Of a stretch of DNA of 64,000 bases, positions 11,257 to 23,259 are shown one piece after another. The notes beneath the pieces were generated by a model. That model made no database searches. It saw only the letters and a list, made by a program, of their open reading frames with translations, and was not told the origin of the DNA. Source of the DNA: Maylandia zebra. Taxonomy: Eukaryota; Chordata; Actinopteri; Cichliformes; Cichlidae. A program made the translations under genes and the position numbers. Positions within the stretch are counted from its first letter, which is position 1; every line of letters begins with the position of its first letter. The stretch covers positions 8,298,967 to 8,362,966 of the forward strand of contig NC_135184.1 in the NCBI RefSeq assembly GCF_041146795.1, read 5' to 3'.

Positions 11257-12104
11257 ATTCAAACAGGATGATTAGAAAGCTTGAGTTACAGAAACATAAA
11301 TCATGACAGCAAATTGACTGTATGAAAATCACATTTTATAATTAATATAATAGTTGTTAATATGACAGTTTGAAATTTTAGGTGAAATTATGATTCGCAC
11401 ATGTCTTCCCCTCCTGTATCTCCTGAGCCCTGTACACATGTTTCTTTTTTCATTTTTCTTTATAATTTTTTGGGATTGTCACTTGATCTTCTGTCTGCTT
11501 ATCCTGGACTCTACAGTCAGCTATGGTTTATTTCCAGTCAGCCTTTCTTAATGTTTCATTGAAATTACTTTTTATTTGTTTTGGCTATTTGTTCCATCAT
11601 CACAGTGCCAAAAACATTATATGATGAGTGTAGATACATGTTTTTAATTTTTGCGTAACGCTGATTTTGTTATTTGATCCCACATTACTGTACTTATCTT
11701 TTGTAAATTGATCTTTATGTTGTAATTAAAAACAACAACAAAAAACAATTGTGTTAAAACTATTAAAGCCTAAAAAAAACGCAACAAAGAATAATGAGCT
11801 GACAAATAGACTTCAGTTTAAAGTTTAATTTACACAGTTTCCTTTCTGAGAGACCAGCAAATTAAAAAGATGACCCATGAAACATAACATATTAAAAATA
11901 TTCAAATATATATAATGTGTAAATGGGAAACTAAAAATGGCTTTATTGATATGGTCCAACCCACAGATTAATTTCTTAACTTTAGGTGGAAGCAGTTTGT
12001 TATTATGTGAGAAGAAAAAACAAAACAAGGTGAGACAATGTAGCTACTCCTGTTTAATGGTTTACTCGTATTTTAAGGTAGTAAGTAAGGTACTAAGTCC
12101 ACAC
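11257..12104. other. 3' flank of the BAAT-like gene, no gene recognised
   Basis: AT-rich sequence with ATTAAA-type poly(A) signal candidates near 11724 and 11760. No ORF is supported. Confidence 0.5.
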
Positions 12105-12430
12105 AAGTCGTCACTAGAAATAAGGTATTCACTTGCTTTGAGCATATTTTGTATTGAACCATATTTGGTCTGCGACTCAAGTCCGTCATAAGTCCACAAG
12201 ATCACGGGTACATCAAGAAACAGCACGGACTAGTGACTCATTTTCTTCAGTGAGTTTTGGTTTTAAGAAAAAAACATGCATGTAAAACTCTCTTTGGGCT
12301 GTTGCATATTTTATGGAAATAATACATCTCAAAATGATCTAAAAAAAAAGATTTTACAAATGTGTGCACTGTGTGAATTTTGAGTGCTCACAAATCCCTG
12401 CTCCACACAAACACACAGAAATGTAAACAT
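12105..12430 (+). repeat. Diverged direct repeat A, copy 2
   Basis: Homologous to 4105-4440, sharing TGCGACTCAAGTC, GATCACGGGTAC and TGAGTGCTCACAAATCC among other words, with many scattered differences. Together with repeat B it brackets the BAAT-like gene. Confidence 0.7.
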
Positions 12431-12692
12431 ACAGAAAGCTATTTACAAGTGCATATTTCAAAATCATAATGAACATATAAAAACACATTTTGAAGCTAAA
12501 CTTCACAAATCTGCTCATTTGTGCAGTTAAAAGCTCCTTGAGCATAATACACTCGCACACACCAATCACAGTTGACAGTGTATAGGAATTTCTTTTACTT
12601 ATGTATTAATCACATTATTTTATTGTATAATGCCTTGGTGACACTGGATTTTAACATGTTTCACACTCATACTATAAGACAAATGGTGGGGG

Positions 12693-13308
12693 TGTAGTAA
12701 GGAAGTTGGGGGAAGCAGACAGCTCCACAGGAAGAAACTTTTGTCTCTTTGAGGACTCTGGTAGGTAGCAAGGGAGTGTGAACCTTAACCTCGTAAGACC
12801 CGAACTCTTCCACAGCATGTATTTTTAATTTCTCTTTGATATTTGGGCATATTGGGGCCCAATGAATGTAAAAACAAAGAATTACCAGATTTTTTTTTAC
12901 CTTATTTTTGTTTTTATGAAAAATCAGAGCCACATATAAGGATATTCGTTTAAAATTTTGATAGAACAGTAGCAGTATAATGTCCTCATCAGTGGATATC
13001 AGGCCCTTGTAGAGCAAAATTGAGTATTTTAGTCTAAATAACCCAAAATGGGAAGTCCACATATGTGGACACCAGGTCCTAGGAGGTTAAGGTGTGAAAC
13101 AGCTGTGTACTGCCTTTTGTTCCTGGAGAAGGTATTTAACTGAGAGCCATGTTAGACTCAGGGGAGACTCTGCTGACCTGCCCCACGGTCATGTAGGCTC
13201 TCCACCAAGCCTGGTTGTCTGTTCTTTGTGTGTTTTGATTAAAGACTGTTAGCTACCGCTCACCGCTCGTCTGCAGGCTTTATTTAAATGGAAAACTTCC
13301 ACAACAAC
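12693..13308 (+). mobile_element. Possible solo LTR interrupted by a TTAA MITE
   Basis: The outer sequence begins TGTAGTAAGGAAG and ends CTTCCACAACA, an imperfect inverted pair of TG...CA type. The right half has an ATTAAA signal at about 13239 and then a short R/U5-like stretch. The TTAA-flanked MITE at 12785-13090 sits inside. I see no clear target duplication, so this is tentative. Confidence 0.3.
12785..13090. mobile_element. TTAA-flanked MITE, copy 1 (piggyBac-like)
   Basis: TTAA at both ends (12785-12788 and 13087-13090) encloses inverted ends CCTCGTAAGACC and GGTCCTAGGAGG. Close relatives lie at 20294-20598 and 61216-61512. TTAA target duplication plus CC-starting ends is the signature of piggyBac-mobilised MITEs. 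It is non-coding. Confidence 0.75.
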
Positions 13309-14035
13309 AGTTAACCACATCACACATTGCTCAAGCCTTTAATTTAGTTGTGATTTTCTTGGTATTATAATTTAAAATAATTCAAATATCCAGCTGTAGT
13401 TCTGTTGTTTTTCTAAACTCATCAAAAGTGTTTTGGGGGTTTCTTTTTGTATTTTACTTTTAGAGATATGCAGTTCTAAGAGTATTTTAATCTAAATTTC
13501 TAAACCGAAGAGACTTCAGGAAAGTCTGGCGGCAGAAGCTTGATAAATCCATCCATCCATTCGCTTCTGCTTATCCTTTCCAGGGTCGCAGGGAGCTTAA
13601 TAAATCTGCTCTATAATTTGACAAAAGCACACTTAAGTCGTACTGAAACTGTAAACTGTAGATTCCATCACATAAATCTTATTCACAATATTTTTCTACT
13701 CTGATATCCTGAGCGGCCCGGGAAAGAGCCAATACCTTGTGATTTCCTTTTTGGCTGCTACAATCAGAATTTTTAAAAGATATTAAAGAAATTATCAGAA
13801 TTTTTTAAGAATATGGAAGAAATTTGTAAAGGTATTTTATTTACCTTGAGCTTTGTGGAACTCAAGCCGTAACGTTTTAATTTTCCAGCAGTCCCACCTT
13901 CCAGGCCTCACACAACCTCCAACGGTTGAGTGTTCTCATGTCAAATATCCCTTTTTAACTACAGAAATTTTTATCAGTGGTTTATTGTCCTGTAAGGAGT
14001 ACAGAAAGGTGTATCTGAGTACTTCATACTTTAGA

Positions 14036-14370
14036 AAAGAAGTCTTTACTGATGGGTGCATGGGAGGGTATCTGGTGCAAAGGTATCACATTAACAGTGG
14101 CTGTGCAAGAGCTATTAAAAATTAACAAAAAATAGGACACAGAGTTTCTGTCTCACTCTGAAAGATCCTGCTGTGCTGATTTGCTGCCCAGTGTAAAATA
14201 TTACTGCCACTGTCTGAAATGGATCTAATATTAACAGCTTGTTGAATTAACAGTGGGCACTTATAGTGTGGTTGCTTGCTTGCTAATGATACGTATTTAA
14301 ATTGGCAAATTTTTTGAGTGGAGTTTGGTGTAAAGCATTTCATGCACACTGAGCACAAACTGGGACAGTG
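14036..14370 (+). repeat. Direct repeat B, copy 2
   Basis: Matches 7526-7862 at high identity with small indels, including GTATCACA(C/T)TAACAGTGG. It is non-coding. Confidence 0.8.
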
Positions 14371-14816
14371 GATTATTTTAAACACTGCATGGTAGCAATG
14401 GCACCCTTCAGTGACAATTTTACATAAATAAGCAGTGTGTTATACTGTTATCAGATGTGGAGTCTCACTAACCACTTTAATAGTGACTTGTGTCCCAAAT
14501 ACTGTTTATTTGTCTTAGTTACAGATAGTGAAATAAAAATGGAAAATGATTGTTTCATAATTGTATACTCAGCTTGGTCAAGACAATAATTCGAGAACGA
14601 GAAGCGTAGGATTTTGAATTGATACCATTGGTGCATCTACTAAAGTTCTGGGGTCAGTTTGAATATCAGTGACCTTGACCTTGAGTTCAAGTTTTCTGAA
14701 AATCTTGTGAATGCTACAACTGTGTGACGAGAAGTAAGTCTCCTAGGTCTTTAAATTTGTATATAGGACTAGGAAGCTGAAGGGTTGCACTGCGGGCCAT
14801 CTGTAGAGGTGTAGAG

Positions 14817-15657
14817 TCAACAACCTGTCTCTGAACGTGGACAAAACAAAAGAGATTGTTGACTTCAGGAGAGCACAGTGGGATCACTGCCCACTTAACA
14901 TGAATGGATCCTCTGTGGAGGTCGTCAAGAGCACCAGATTTCTTGGTGTACACCTGGCGGAGAACCTCTCCTGCTCCCTCAACACCAGCTCCATAACCAA
15001 GAAGGCCCAGCAGCGTCTCTACTTCAAGCAGAAGCTGAGGAAAGCCCATCTCCCACCATCCATTCTCACCACCTTTTACAGTGGGACTAACAAGAGCATC
15101 CTAAGTAGCTGCATCACTGTCTGGTATGGTAACTGCAGCGCATTAGATCGCAGTACTCTATAACGGATTGTGAGAGCAGCTGAGAAGATTATTGGAGTCC
15201 CTCTCCCCTCCTTATAACACCCGCTCGCTGGAGGACCCCACACAGCCTTCAAACACACTCTTCACCCTGCTGCCTTCTGGAAAGAGGTCCCAGAACATCC
15301 GGGCCCTCACTACCAAACTACGGAAAAGTTTCTTCCCACAAGCCGTCAGACCCCTGAACACTCAGTGACTGCACTGGCACACGCACACCTTCACACACGT
15401 TAGTTACTTTTGCACAATACTCAGCATTTTGCACATTTCCATTGTCTTGTGTCTGTATCGTCCTGTTCTGTCTAGTTTTGCACTGTTTTGTCTTGTTTAT
15501 TTTTGCAATTTATGCACACTGCACTTTATGTAGTCCTGGGTTTGTCCGTATATGTCATATATAGCACCAGGGTCTCGGAGGAACGCTGTCTCATTTCACT
15601 CTGTACAGTACCTCTGCACGTGGTTAAAATGACAATAAAAGCCACTTGACTTGACCT
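14817..15657 (+). mobile_element. L2-like LINE, 5'-truncated copy with 3' tail
   Basis: From 14829 the frame reads LNVDKTKEIVDFRR, then STRFLGVHLAENLS, then KKAQQRLYFKQKLRKAHLPP and CITVWYGNCSALDR, the well-known end of fish L2-type ORF2. A stop at 15160 and later frame shifts break it. The 3' UTR ends in AATAAAAGCCACTTGACTTGAC, which carries the short tail repeat. This is a dead copy. Confidence 0.85.
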
Positions 15658-15881
15658 GTATTTTGTAGCAGTTGCTTGGAGACGAGTGCCATACAGTTCA
15701 AATGAGCATACATTCCAAAATATGCAAATTAGCCCCATACATCATAATGCTGATGTTTGCTGTTCAGGGTATGAACATTCTATGCTGAAAGTTTATAAAT
15801 ATACAACCTCTGACTGCTTGTTTTCAGTTGAACTTTTGCAAAGCTGAGGAGATTTTCGCTGCGATCACATCAAGTCCAAAG

Positions 15882-18800
15882 ATGTTTAAACTTCTTTTTC
15901 ACAGAAAGGTAAGTTTGAAGAGACTCGCAGCACATTTCTCTGAATGTTTTCTTATGGTAAATAAGCATTTTTGAAACTTTTAAGGAAGCTTCTTGGATGA
16001 TTTCTGTAAAAACTGAATTTTGAATCCAAATGAAGGATATTGTATTTTCTTACCATATACTTTGTTTTATGCCATTACTGATGTTGGTTTTCTTGTTTCT
16101 AAACAGAAATCACACAAACAAAACGTGGCAGAGACGGAAAGTCCTTCTACGTCTCATCAGAGGTAAAGAAATGTGTCACTCTTTAATGCTGCTGGAGATA
16201 TTTATAGCAGTGGTTTAGTTGGAGCTGTTTTATTTCCCTTTTATTGGTGTTTTGTATTTACATCTTTTACTACTTCTAGTCTTGTCTATAATTTATATTG
16301 ATTCAGAGATTAGCGTTTGAAAATGTAGAGTGTAAATGTACAAAATACATGATTTTGTTCCATTACAGTTATTAATTTTTATCTGCAATCTCCAGCATGT
16401 ACTCCTTGTTAAAATTTTCCACTTTGAAAAATAACATTTACACTTTTGTCCTCATCAGCATCCCGGATGCTTCTGTTGCTGAAAATGGTCAAAAGAAGAA
16501 GAGAAAATGGAGACACTTCTGCTGTTCCTCGGTTTGCTTTTACTCAAAACATATGAAATGCACTTTCTCTTTAAATTGCACTTGTTAATTTAAAGTGACT
16601 TTACTTTTTTAATAAACTTATGTTTGTTCGTCCTCTGCAGCAAACTGACAGCGATGCAGAGGCAGAGAGCAGCACTGTGAAGACACAAAAGAAGTGTCGC
16701 TGGTTTCTTTTTAAATTCTGGAAGGTATGTTTTATGGAAAGAGTCCCTGTCATCAAGCATTTACTCATCACAGTTAAATGAGAAGAATTAAGAGCAATTT
16801 AGCACATCTATGTCCTCAAATTAAGTTCAAAGATGTTTAAACGGTTTTTTTTTCACAGAAAGGTAAGTTTGAAGGGACTTGCAGGATGTTTCTCTAAATA
16901 TTTTTTATGGTAAATAAGCATTTTTGAATCTTTTAATGAAGCTTCATGGATGATTTCTGTAAAAACTGAATTTTGATCACAACCAAATGAAGGATTTTGT
17001 ATTTCATAGGACAAACTTTAAAACTCAATTTAAAGCATGAATAAATTGTTTTTATTTTATTTAAAGATATTCCTATATATCTGCTTCATGAGCTGACAGC
17101 TCACTAAAGTGATAAATAATATGAAATAATACCAAATTTTCTAACTGGACACTTTTCATGGAGAGACTCCCTTGGTATGTTTGTTTTATGCCATTACTGA
17201 TGTTGGTTTTCTTGTTTCTAAACAGAAATTACACAAACAAAACGTGGCAGAGAAGGAAATTCCTTCTACGTCTCATCAGAGGTAAAGAAATGCGCCACTC
17301 TTTAATGCTGCTGGAGATATTTATAGCAGTGGTTTAGTTGGAGCTGTTTTATTTCCCTTTTATTGGCATTTGTCTTCCACCTTGTGTATTTACATCTTTT
17401 TTACTACTTTTGGACGTCCTCCAAAATGTTTCAGCGTCAAAGCTCATGCATACATGCACATACACTGCTCAGAATCTTGACATCTTTCCTAATTTTGTGT
17501 TTGTGTTTTTACCTTTTTGGAGCAGTGTAGCACGCGGTGGGAAAAAAATAAAAAGTCAAACTGGGACTATAGACCGCTTCGGGTGAGTACACGTGGTGCA
17601 CAAAGATCAAAGGTCACTTTGTCAAAGTGGAGAAAATGAATTATTTTACACTGATACTGTAAACGTTGCGCGTGTGTGTCAGGTTTCCAAACATCGGAAA
17701 CACCTGCTACATGAACTCCTGCCTGCAGAGCCTCCTCAACATTGAGGAGTTCATAAGAGACATCAGGCGTCAGGGGGTTTTGTGGAGCACAGATCCAGAA
17801 GCTCAGCTCTTAAGGTGCGCTACGTCAACCTTCTACTTTCTTCAAACACCTGAAGAACAAAGAGATCTAACAGCAGAAATGTCTGTTTACCCTTCCTTTC
17901 TACAGAAGGCTTATTGATGTCAGGGACTGTCATGAGTCGACAGATTATGGCCTTAAAGATCACCACCTAAGAGCTTTTAAGAAGGCATTCAGCAATCAAG
18001 CTGCCGAATACACCGGCAGTGCACAGAAAGTGCGTCAGCTATTTGGACATTTCGTTTTTTGCTTTACCTTCTGATTTTGATGTACTGTTTTAAATCTCTC
18101 TGCTTTTCTTTCAGGACGCTCATGAATTCCTAACATTGTTCCTCAATGAGGTCAAAAGGCTCACACCTCGCCTGGAGAGGAACGCAGCTCTCCTGGGCCA
18201 AAGTTATACCTGCCCAGTAGAAGACCATCACATTTTTAAAATGGAGAACATAAGGACATGCAAGAGGTAAGCCTGTCTTTCAGAAACGCAGAGCTGGTTG
18301 CAATATTTTCATATACCTCTTTTCCACGTACCTGATCTTTACTTTAACTACGTTACTCCTGAAATGTGTAGCTGCGGTCACCACTCATCACAGCAAGAGG
18401 AATTCACCAGTTTGTCTCTTGACCTGGTTCCAGAGGGGTCTGTGATAAACATGTTAGAGACATACTTGAAGGTAAGATCACAAATTCCAATAGAGTTGTC
18501 GTATCAGCGATCTTAACACACCTTTTTTGTTAGTGTTTGTGTGTATGCGTGTGTGTGCATATGTTGAGATTTCTTTCTACCATAAAGCCTGTTTTCTCTG
18601 TGCTGTTGTTCAGGAAGAAGAAATAGAATATCGCTGTGATTGTGGAGGGACGGCCTCAGAACTGAAGTCGTCTTTTGATACACTGCCAAGGTGAGTAAGG
18701 TCACATCAGAATTGATCGACTGACCAGGTTTCCAAACTGTGGCGCATCAAATATCAGAGTTTTTCGAGACAATATTTGAGCAGTCGTTTTCTCCCATCTT

Positions 18801-19998
18801 CTGTTTGTGTTTGACACTCATTCTTCTTATTTTCTGCCTTGTTTGTGTTTTTTTTCTTTTCTGCCAGAGTTCTGATCTTGCATCTGAAGAGGTTTGGCTT
18901 TACACAAACCTACAAGATTCAGAAGGTGGATGACCCCGTCAGGCTGCAGAGGGACTTGGTGGTGCCATCCAATCAGGTAAAAACAGACTGCAGAACGTCT
19001 CAGGCTACGTCCACACTAGCCCGGATAGATTTGAAAACTCCGTGTCCACACTAGCGTTTTCAGTCATTTTCAAATAGTTGTGCGTCTGCATTGAAACGGC
19101 CGAAAACGCCTATGTTCCAGTCCTGCGCATGCGCAAAAGTGAGTGAGAATTACAGAATTTGAAGAAAAGCTATCCGGAGCATGTACAAACTGATATTAAT
19201 TGTTTTTAGGGCTGTCAAAGTTGAGAGCAATCAAAACAACTGCTGTATAATGCACTCGGCTTATCTTTGTTTAATTGCTCACATGACTGCATCACATGAC
19301 TAAAATGCGTCATCGTTTTAGAAAGTCTGCGTTTTCGAGTGTCCACACTGCGACGGGACAACTCCGTTTTGAAATGTATGCGTTTTCGAGAGCGTTTTCA
19401 AGATGCTGTGTTTTTCCTTGAGGAAAACGCCGTCTCAGTGTGGACGGGAGGTCAAAGCGGAGAGAAAACGATGTGTTTTCAAACGAAAACGCATTAGTGT
19501 GGACGTAGCCTCAGCAAATCAGCTTAATTGTGGCACTAATGTGAGACTTTATGAAACTAACACTCTTTGGATTTGTTCCTTCTCAGGGTGGTGGCTGTTA
19601 TAGTATTGTCAGCATCATCAGTCATTATGGAGGCACAGAGTCAGGTAAAACAACAGACTTGTGACAAACAGAAAATGAAAACTTGCTACTTTTCAGTGAA
19701 GGACTCACACACAAAAGCTTTTGATGTTCTAAGAAGCACTAAGTCAAAATCACTGTTTGCTTAAATCAGTTGACTTCCAGAAGTTGGATTCATTTGTCTT
19801 AATGTGATTTCAGGACACTACATCTGTAGTTCTGTCCATCCTGAGGAGAGTCAGCACTCTACATCAGATCGCTGGCTCACCTATAATGACGCACAGGTGC
19901 TCCACACAACCGGATCGGCAGTTTGTGAGGAACAGCAGCACTCGGCCTACATCCTGTTTTACAAGAGAAACGTAAGAAGACACAGCATCTCATCCTGA
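15882..19998 (+). CDS. Ubiquitin-specific protease, USP37-like (peptidase C19)
   Basis: Fourteen GT-AG exons join in one frame (about 429 residues): 15882-15908, 16107-16162, 16459-16531, 16641-16724, 17226-17281, 17526-17582, 17683-17814, 17906-18029, 18115-18266, 18372-18471, 18614-18690, 18868-18976, 19587-19644, 19814-19998. The product would cleave ubiquitin from proteins. The Cys box is GFPNIGNTCYMNSCLQSLL. The QDAHEFL-type motif is KDAHEFLTLFLNEVK. A zinc-type CSCGHH...YRCDCGG pair follows, then VLILHLKRFGF, and the His box GHYICSSVHPEE with the third catalytic residue in WLTYNDAQV. All catalytic residues are present. The USP37-like N-terminal PH-type region is missing. It is replaced by short basic exons, two of which are tandem duplicates. 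Donor 16532 (GTTTGC) is weak. At the 3' end either read-through to 19998 or a further splice after KRN gives nearly the same terminus. Confidence 0.85.
16833..17281 (+). repeat. Duplicated first two exons of the USP gene
   Basis: 16820-17330 repeats 15870-16220, covering the start exon (MFK...FHRK) and the KxHKQNVAE exon with their intron edges. The copied start exon (ATG at 16833) has a run of T before CACAG|AAAG. It is probably skipped or acts as an alternative start. The copied second exon (17226-17281) keeps the frame and its borders and is included in the model. Confidence 0.75.
19003..19510. mobile_element. MITE (508 bp) in a USP intron, Harbinger-like
   Basis: Perfect inverted ends GGCTACGTCCACACTA and TAGTGTGGACGTAGCC are flanked on both sides by TCA, a 3-bp TNA duplication as in PIF/Harbinger insertions. 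Internal sequence repeats the GTGTCCACAC and CGTTTTCGAG words. If the ends are set one base shorter, a 5-bp CTCAG duplication is also possible. It lies between the last two conserved blocks of the USP gene and does not touch the splice sites. Confidence 0.75.
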
Positions 19999-20293
19999 AG
20001 TGAGAGAATTTTTAAATGTCCTGTTACCTTGTTAACCAGTTTTGTCTTCATTCTCAGTTCTGAAACAGGAAGTGGAAGGAAGGAAGGAAGTTAAGGTCAT
20101 CGTCATGCTGAGAAGGAAAAGCAGTCGTCCCAGCCCACCATCGCACACTGGAGGACAAGTATAGGTAAGTATTGCCCTCAGGAGGGAGGGTCCTCCCAGA
20201 GAGCCTGGTCCTCCCAAGATTTCTTCCTCCAGGAGGGAGTTTTTTCTTGCCACCGTCGCCCCACATTCACTGGTCTCATCAGCAGGGACATTT

Positions 20294-20598
20294 TTAACCT
20301 CCTAAGACCTGAACTTTCATGGCATGCATTTTTAATTTCTCTGTGCCATTTGGGTTGATTGGGACCTGATGAATGTAAAAACAAAGACATCAGATTCGGA
20401 CTATCTTTTTTTTGTTTCTCAAAAGAATGAGATCCACATATGAGGACATTCATTTTAAATTTCGATTGAACAGTGGCAGTGTAATGTCCTCCCTCATAAG
20501 TGGATATCAGGTTTTTGAAGAGCAAAATTTTGTATTTTGGTCTAGACAACCCAAAATGTTATGTCTACATATGTGGACACCAGGTCCTAGGAGGTTAA
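20294..20598. mobile_element. TTAA-flanked MITE, copy 2 (piggyBac-like)
   Basis: TTAA at 20294-20297 and 20595-20598 encloses CCTCCTAAGACC and GGTCCTAGGAGG, which are near-perfect inverted ends. It is homologous to 12785-13090 and 61216-61512. Confidence 0.8.
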
Positions 20599-20661
20599 AA
20601 CAAAATCTACTAGAGATCGTCCTTTTCTGGACCAGTGTTTGGCTTGCTCTCTGGAAACAAC

Positions 20662-20725
20662 AAATTAGTGCTGTCAGCGTTAACGTCATTTTACCCAATG
20701 ACGTTTACGCTGACAGCACTAATTT
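20662..20725. repeat. Near-perfect hairpin, 29-bp arms and 6-base loop
   Basis: AAATTAGTGCTGTCAGCG... and its inverse complement are separated by TTACCC, with a single mismatch in the arms. It appears to consist only of the two ends of the transposon family also seen at 1975-2113. Confidence 0.85.
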
Positions 20726-21430
20726 TATTGTTGTTATTAATATTATTATTAATTTATTTGTAAAATAAATTAAATTAAAAAAAACAAAGAAATGATTTAA
20801 TTCTTTATTTTATTTTGTTTTATTAAAATCAAAATAACAACAAAAACAAAAATAACTAATAAAAAAATATTAAAAGTATTCAGCAGTGTTTTGTGAAATT
20901 TGTAATGAGCCTTAGTTAAGTTGATGTCACAGAAGTTTCTGAATCATTTAGATTGTTCAACAAACTGATTCACTCAGGTAAAGATGGTAAGCTGGAGCAA
21001 TGGTACCCTTGGAGTTCAGTTTAAGTTTTCAGACAAATATTCCCTCGATCAGTTGCAGCTTCTGCTTTTAAATAAATGATTTAGCTGCAAATGTTTAGCT
21101 GCAGGTAGCAAAGTCCAAAAGTGACAACATTTCCACTGCAGTCTCTCCAGAAATGGCTTATAAAATTTTTACCAAATTAGACATTTATCCTTGGATCATT
21201 GACAACCCTGTAGGGTGAAAATCTTTCATTGTACCTTTTATAACATTTTAACAAGTTGCTGTCTCCTGCTGCAAGTTTCCTGTTTTGGCTGAACTTCATC
21301 AGCTCAAAAAAACTCACCGTGCTGTGGTGTACTAAATGACCTCATGTACAGGACACACTGAAGGCAGGTTTGCAGTGTTTAATTAACAAAGTCAAGATCA
21401 GTTAACAACAGCTGAACTAAAGACTTTCTT
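20726..21430. other. AT-rich spacer, no gene recognised
   Basis: Low-complexity AT-rich sequence at first (to about 20880), then unremarkable non-coding sequence. Confidence 0.5.
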
Positions 21431-21439
21431 TTTCTCATC

Positions 21440-21610
21440 GATAAAATGAGGTCCATGCCAATGCGCTCAAATGGGACCTCCATTAATGGTGAGGGGCATA
21501 AAGGTGCTTTTTGAATGACCAGCTGGTTCACCAGCTGACACCATTGGACGCACACCATCGGCGCATATCCAAACATGCAAGAAATGCAAGATGGTGGTGC
21601 GCACAGATAC
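21440..21610 (-). pseudogene. Ty3/gypsy integrase fragment
   Basis: The minus-strand frame reads CQLVNQLVIQKAPLCPSPL and then MEVPFERIGMDLIL. This is the join between the zinc-binding region and the catalytic core of gypsy integrases, where the FERIGMDL block is characteristic. The catalytic core that should follow is absent or degraded. Confidence 0.65.
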
Positions 21611-22099
21611 AGCGGCTCTATGCTCTCCACTTACCCAATTTCACTGTGCAAGAAACTGCACAATGACAATAAAAAGCTCTAAGTCTAAAACAGTTTCCTG
21701 GCCAGTAAAATCGGGCAATTATTCGCTCCAGAGTTTTATGCTATTCCAGGTGACCAGCCATCGACTTGTAATGAGCCAGCTAAAACAATAATTTCTCAGT
21801 GGCTCTTCTGGCACCAACAAGTGGGTGTGTTCTTCCATCGTGCAAGTGTCACGACACACTGAACATGGTCTGAACATGGATTTTCCCTCGATATTTCTTT
21901 TCCACCAGTACTATGGGGTATTTGTGAATATCCATGACTGACCCGGCCAGGTGGCCAGCTGGTCTTTGGACAGGGTCACGGCAGTTTCAAGGTTCAACAA
22001 AATCCCTTTCACTGACAGACTGAAGGAAAGCTCCTCAAAAATAGAGGGTCTTCAAGCTCCTCAGTGGCACGAAAAGGTTTCCCGGACTCAGTGTTGTAT

Positions 22100-22482
22100 A
22101 TTTTTTTCCCAAAAGATTGAAATAGTGGAGAGAAATCAGCTTCTGAAACCATCCAGAAGACAAAGTCTCCAACTGGTTTGTGGAAGTCCAGTTTCTCCAA
22201 ATTAATCAGCGGGTGAAATGTCTCTTCATGGATGGTTTTGATTCTGTTGTTATTCACGAACAAAGCCCTCAAAGCAGCATATGAAAGAAAGTCCTCTTTC
22301 ATTGTTGTCTCCAGCGTGTTAAAAGAGAGATCGAGCTCAGTGATGAGTTTTGAAGCGGCTGCAGGGACTTCTCGAAGGTTTTGGCTCGAACAGTCGAAGG
22401 ATGTTGTTCACAGTGGTGACACTGTTGACTGGTGATTGACAAGCACTGAGATACTAGCATGACAAACACAAGAAACATCATG
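22100..22482 (-). pseudogene. Leucine-rich-repeat receptor fragment (signal peptide, LRRNT, LRRs), frameshifted
   Basis: On the minus strand from 22481 a hydrophobic signal-like MMFLVFVMLVSQCLSI opens. A frame change then gives CSSQNLREVP, a typical LRR N-terminal cap, followed by ITELDLSFN and LRALFVNNNRIKTIHEETF, two leucine-rich repeats of the kind found in Toll-like and related receptors. The reading then drifts and stops at 22009. At least one frameshift separates the signal from the cap, and most repeats and any transmembrane part are missing. I call it a broken gene piece. The parent gene is not certain. Confidence 0.55.
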
Positions 22483-23259
22483 ACTTATTCTCCTGAGTGC
22501 CTGCAAAACAAACACAAAATCAAACTCAAAGCTTTTCTCTCAGATGCTGGTGTGGCACAATCTAATGATAAAAAAGGTCATGCTAACAGCTTTTGGAGCA
22601 CAGCTGCACAAAATAACAGCTTTTGGAGCACAAAATGCATTACAGGTAAACCCAGTACCCAAACATGTTAACAAGGATAAAGAAAAAATCTGAAACAAAA
22701 GCAGGTAGTGTGGTGATTTATGTTGTGAGGATGCTTTCACTCCCATCAAAGTCACCCAGTGTTGAGAACCCAAATGAGCCCAAAAACCTCAAGTGGCTGC
22801 AACCAACAGCGAACGTCAAGAAGTGGATACTTGCATGTTGAGCCAGAAACATGCAGAAAACCCAAAAGAGGCGAGATAGCACATCTTGGTCCCACTCAGG
22901 CAGTACGAACACCTGGAAAGAGGAGCCCACAGTTCAGACCCAAGGTCACTGGTAAGGACACCAGCCAGTTATAAGTCTAGTTTTAATTTTCATTTTAGTT
23001 AGTGTTATGGCCTTTCTAAGGGTGGCCAGACCATAATATAAGGGTGATCCACCCCTGTCTGACCCCAAGCAGCACATCACACAACCAGTACAATTTTGAT
23101 GGTGATTTTTTTTCACAGTGATTGAATTCTAACAAAGGAAAGGAGCGAACTATAGCTTCGGGGTGGACCCCAAAACAACAAACAAAAGGGACCGTATCTA
23201 AAGGATGTACAAAACTTATTTATGAAAAGAATAAAACCAAATGACAATGTCTTATCTCC

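Noticed and set aside
20160-20280. Rex-like LINE 3' fragment near the USP gene end
   Set aside because: Some words resemble the 43440-43690 element (TTCTTCCTCC...GTCGCC), but the match is too short and gapped to call.
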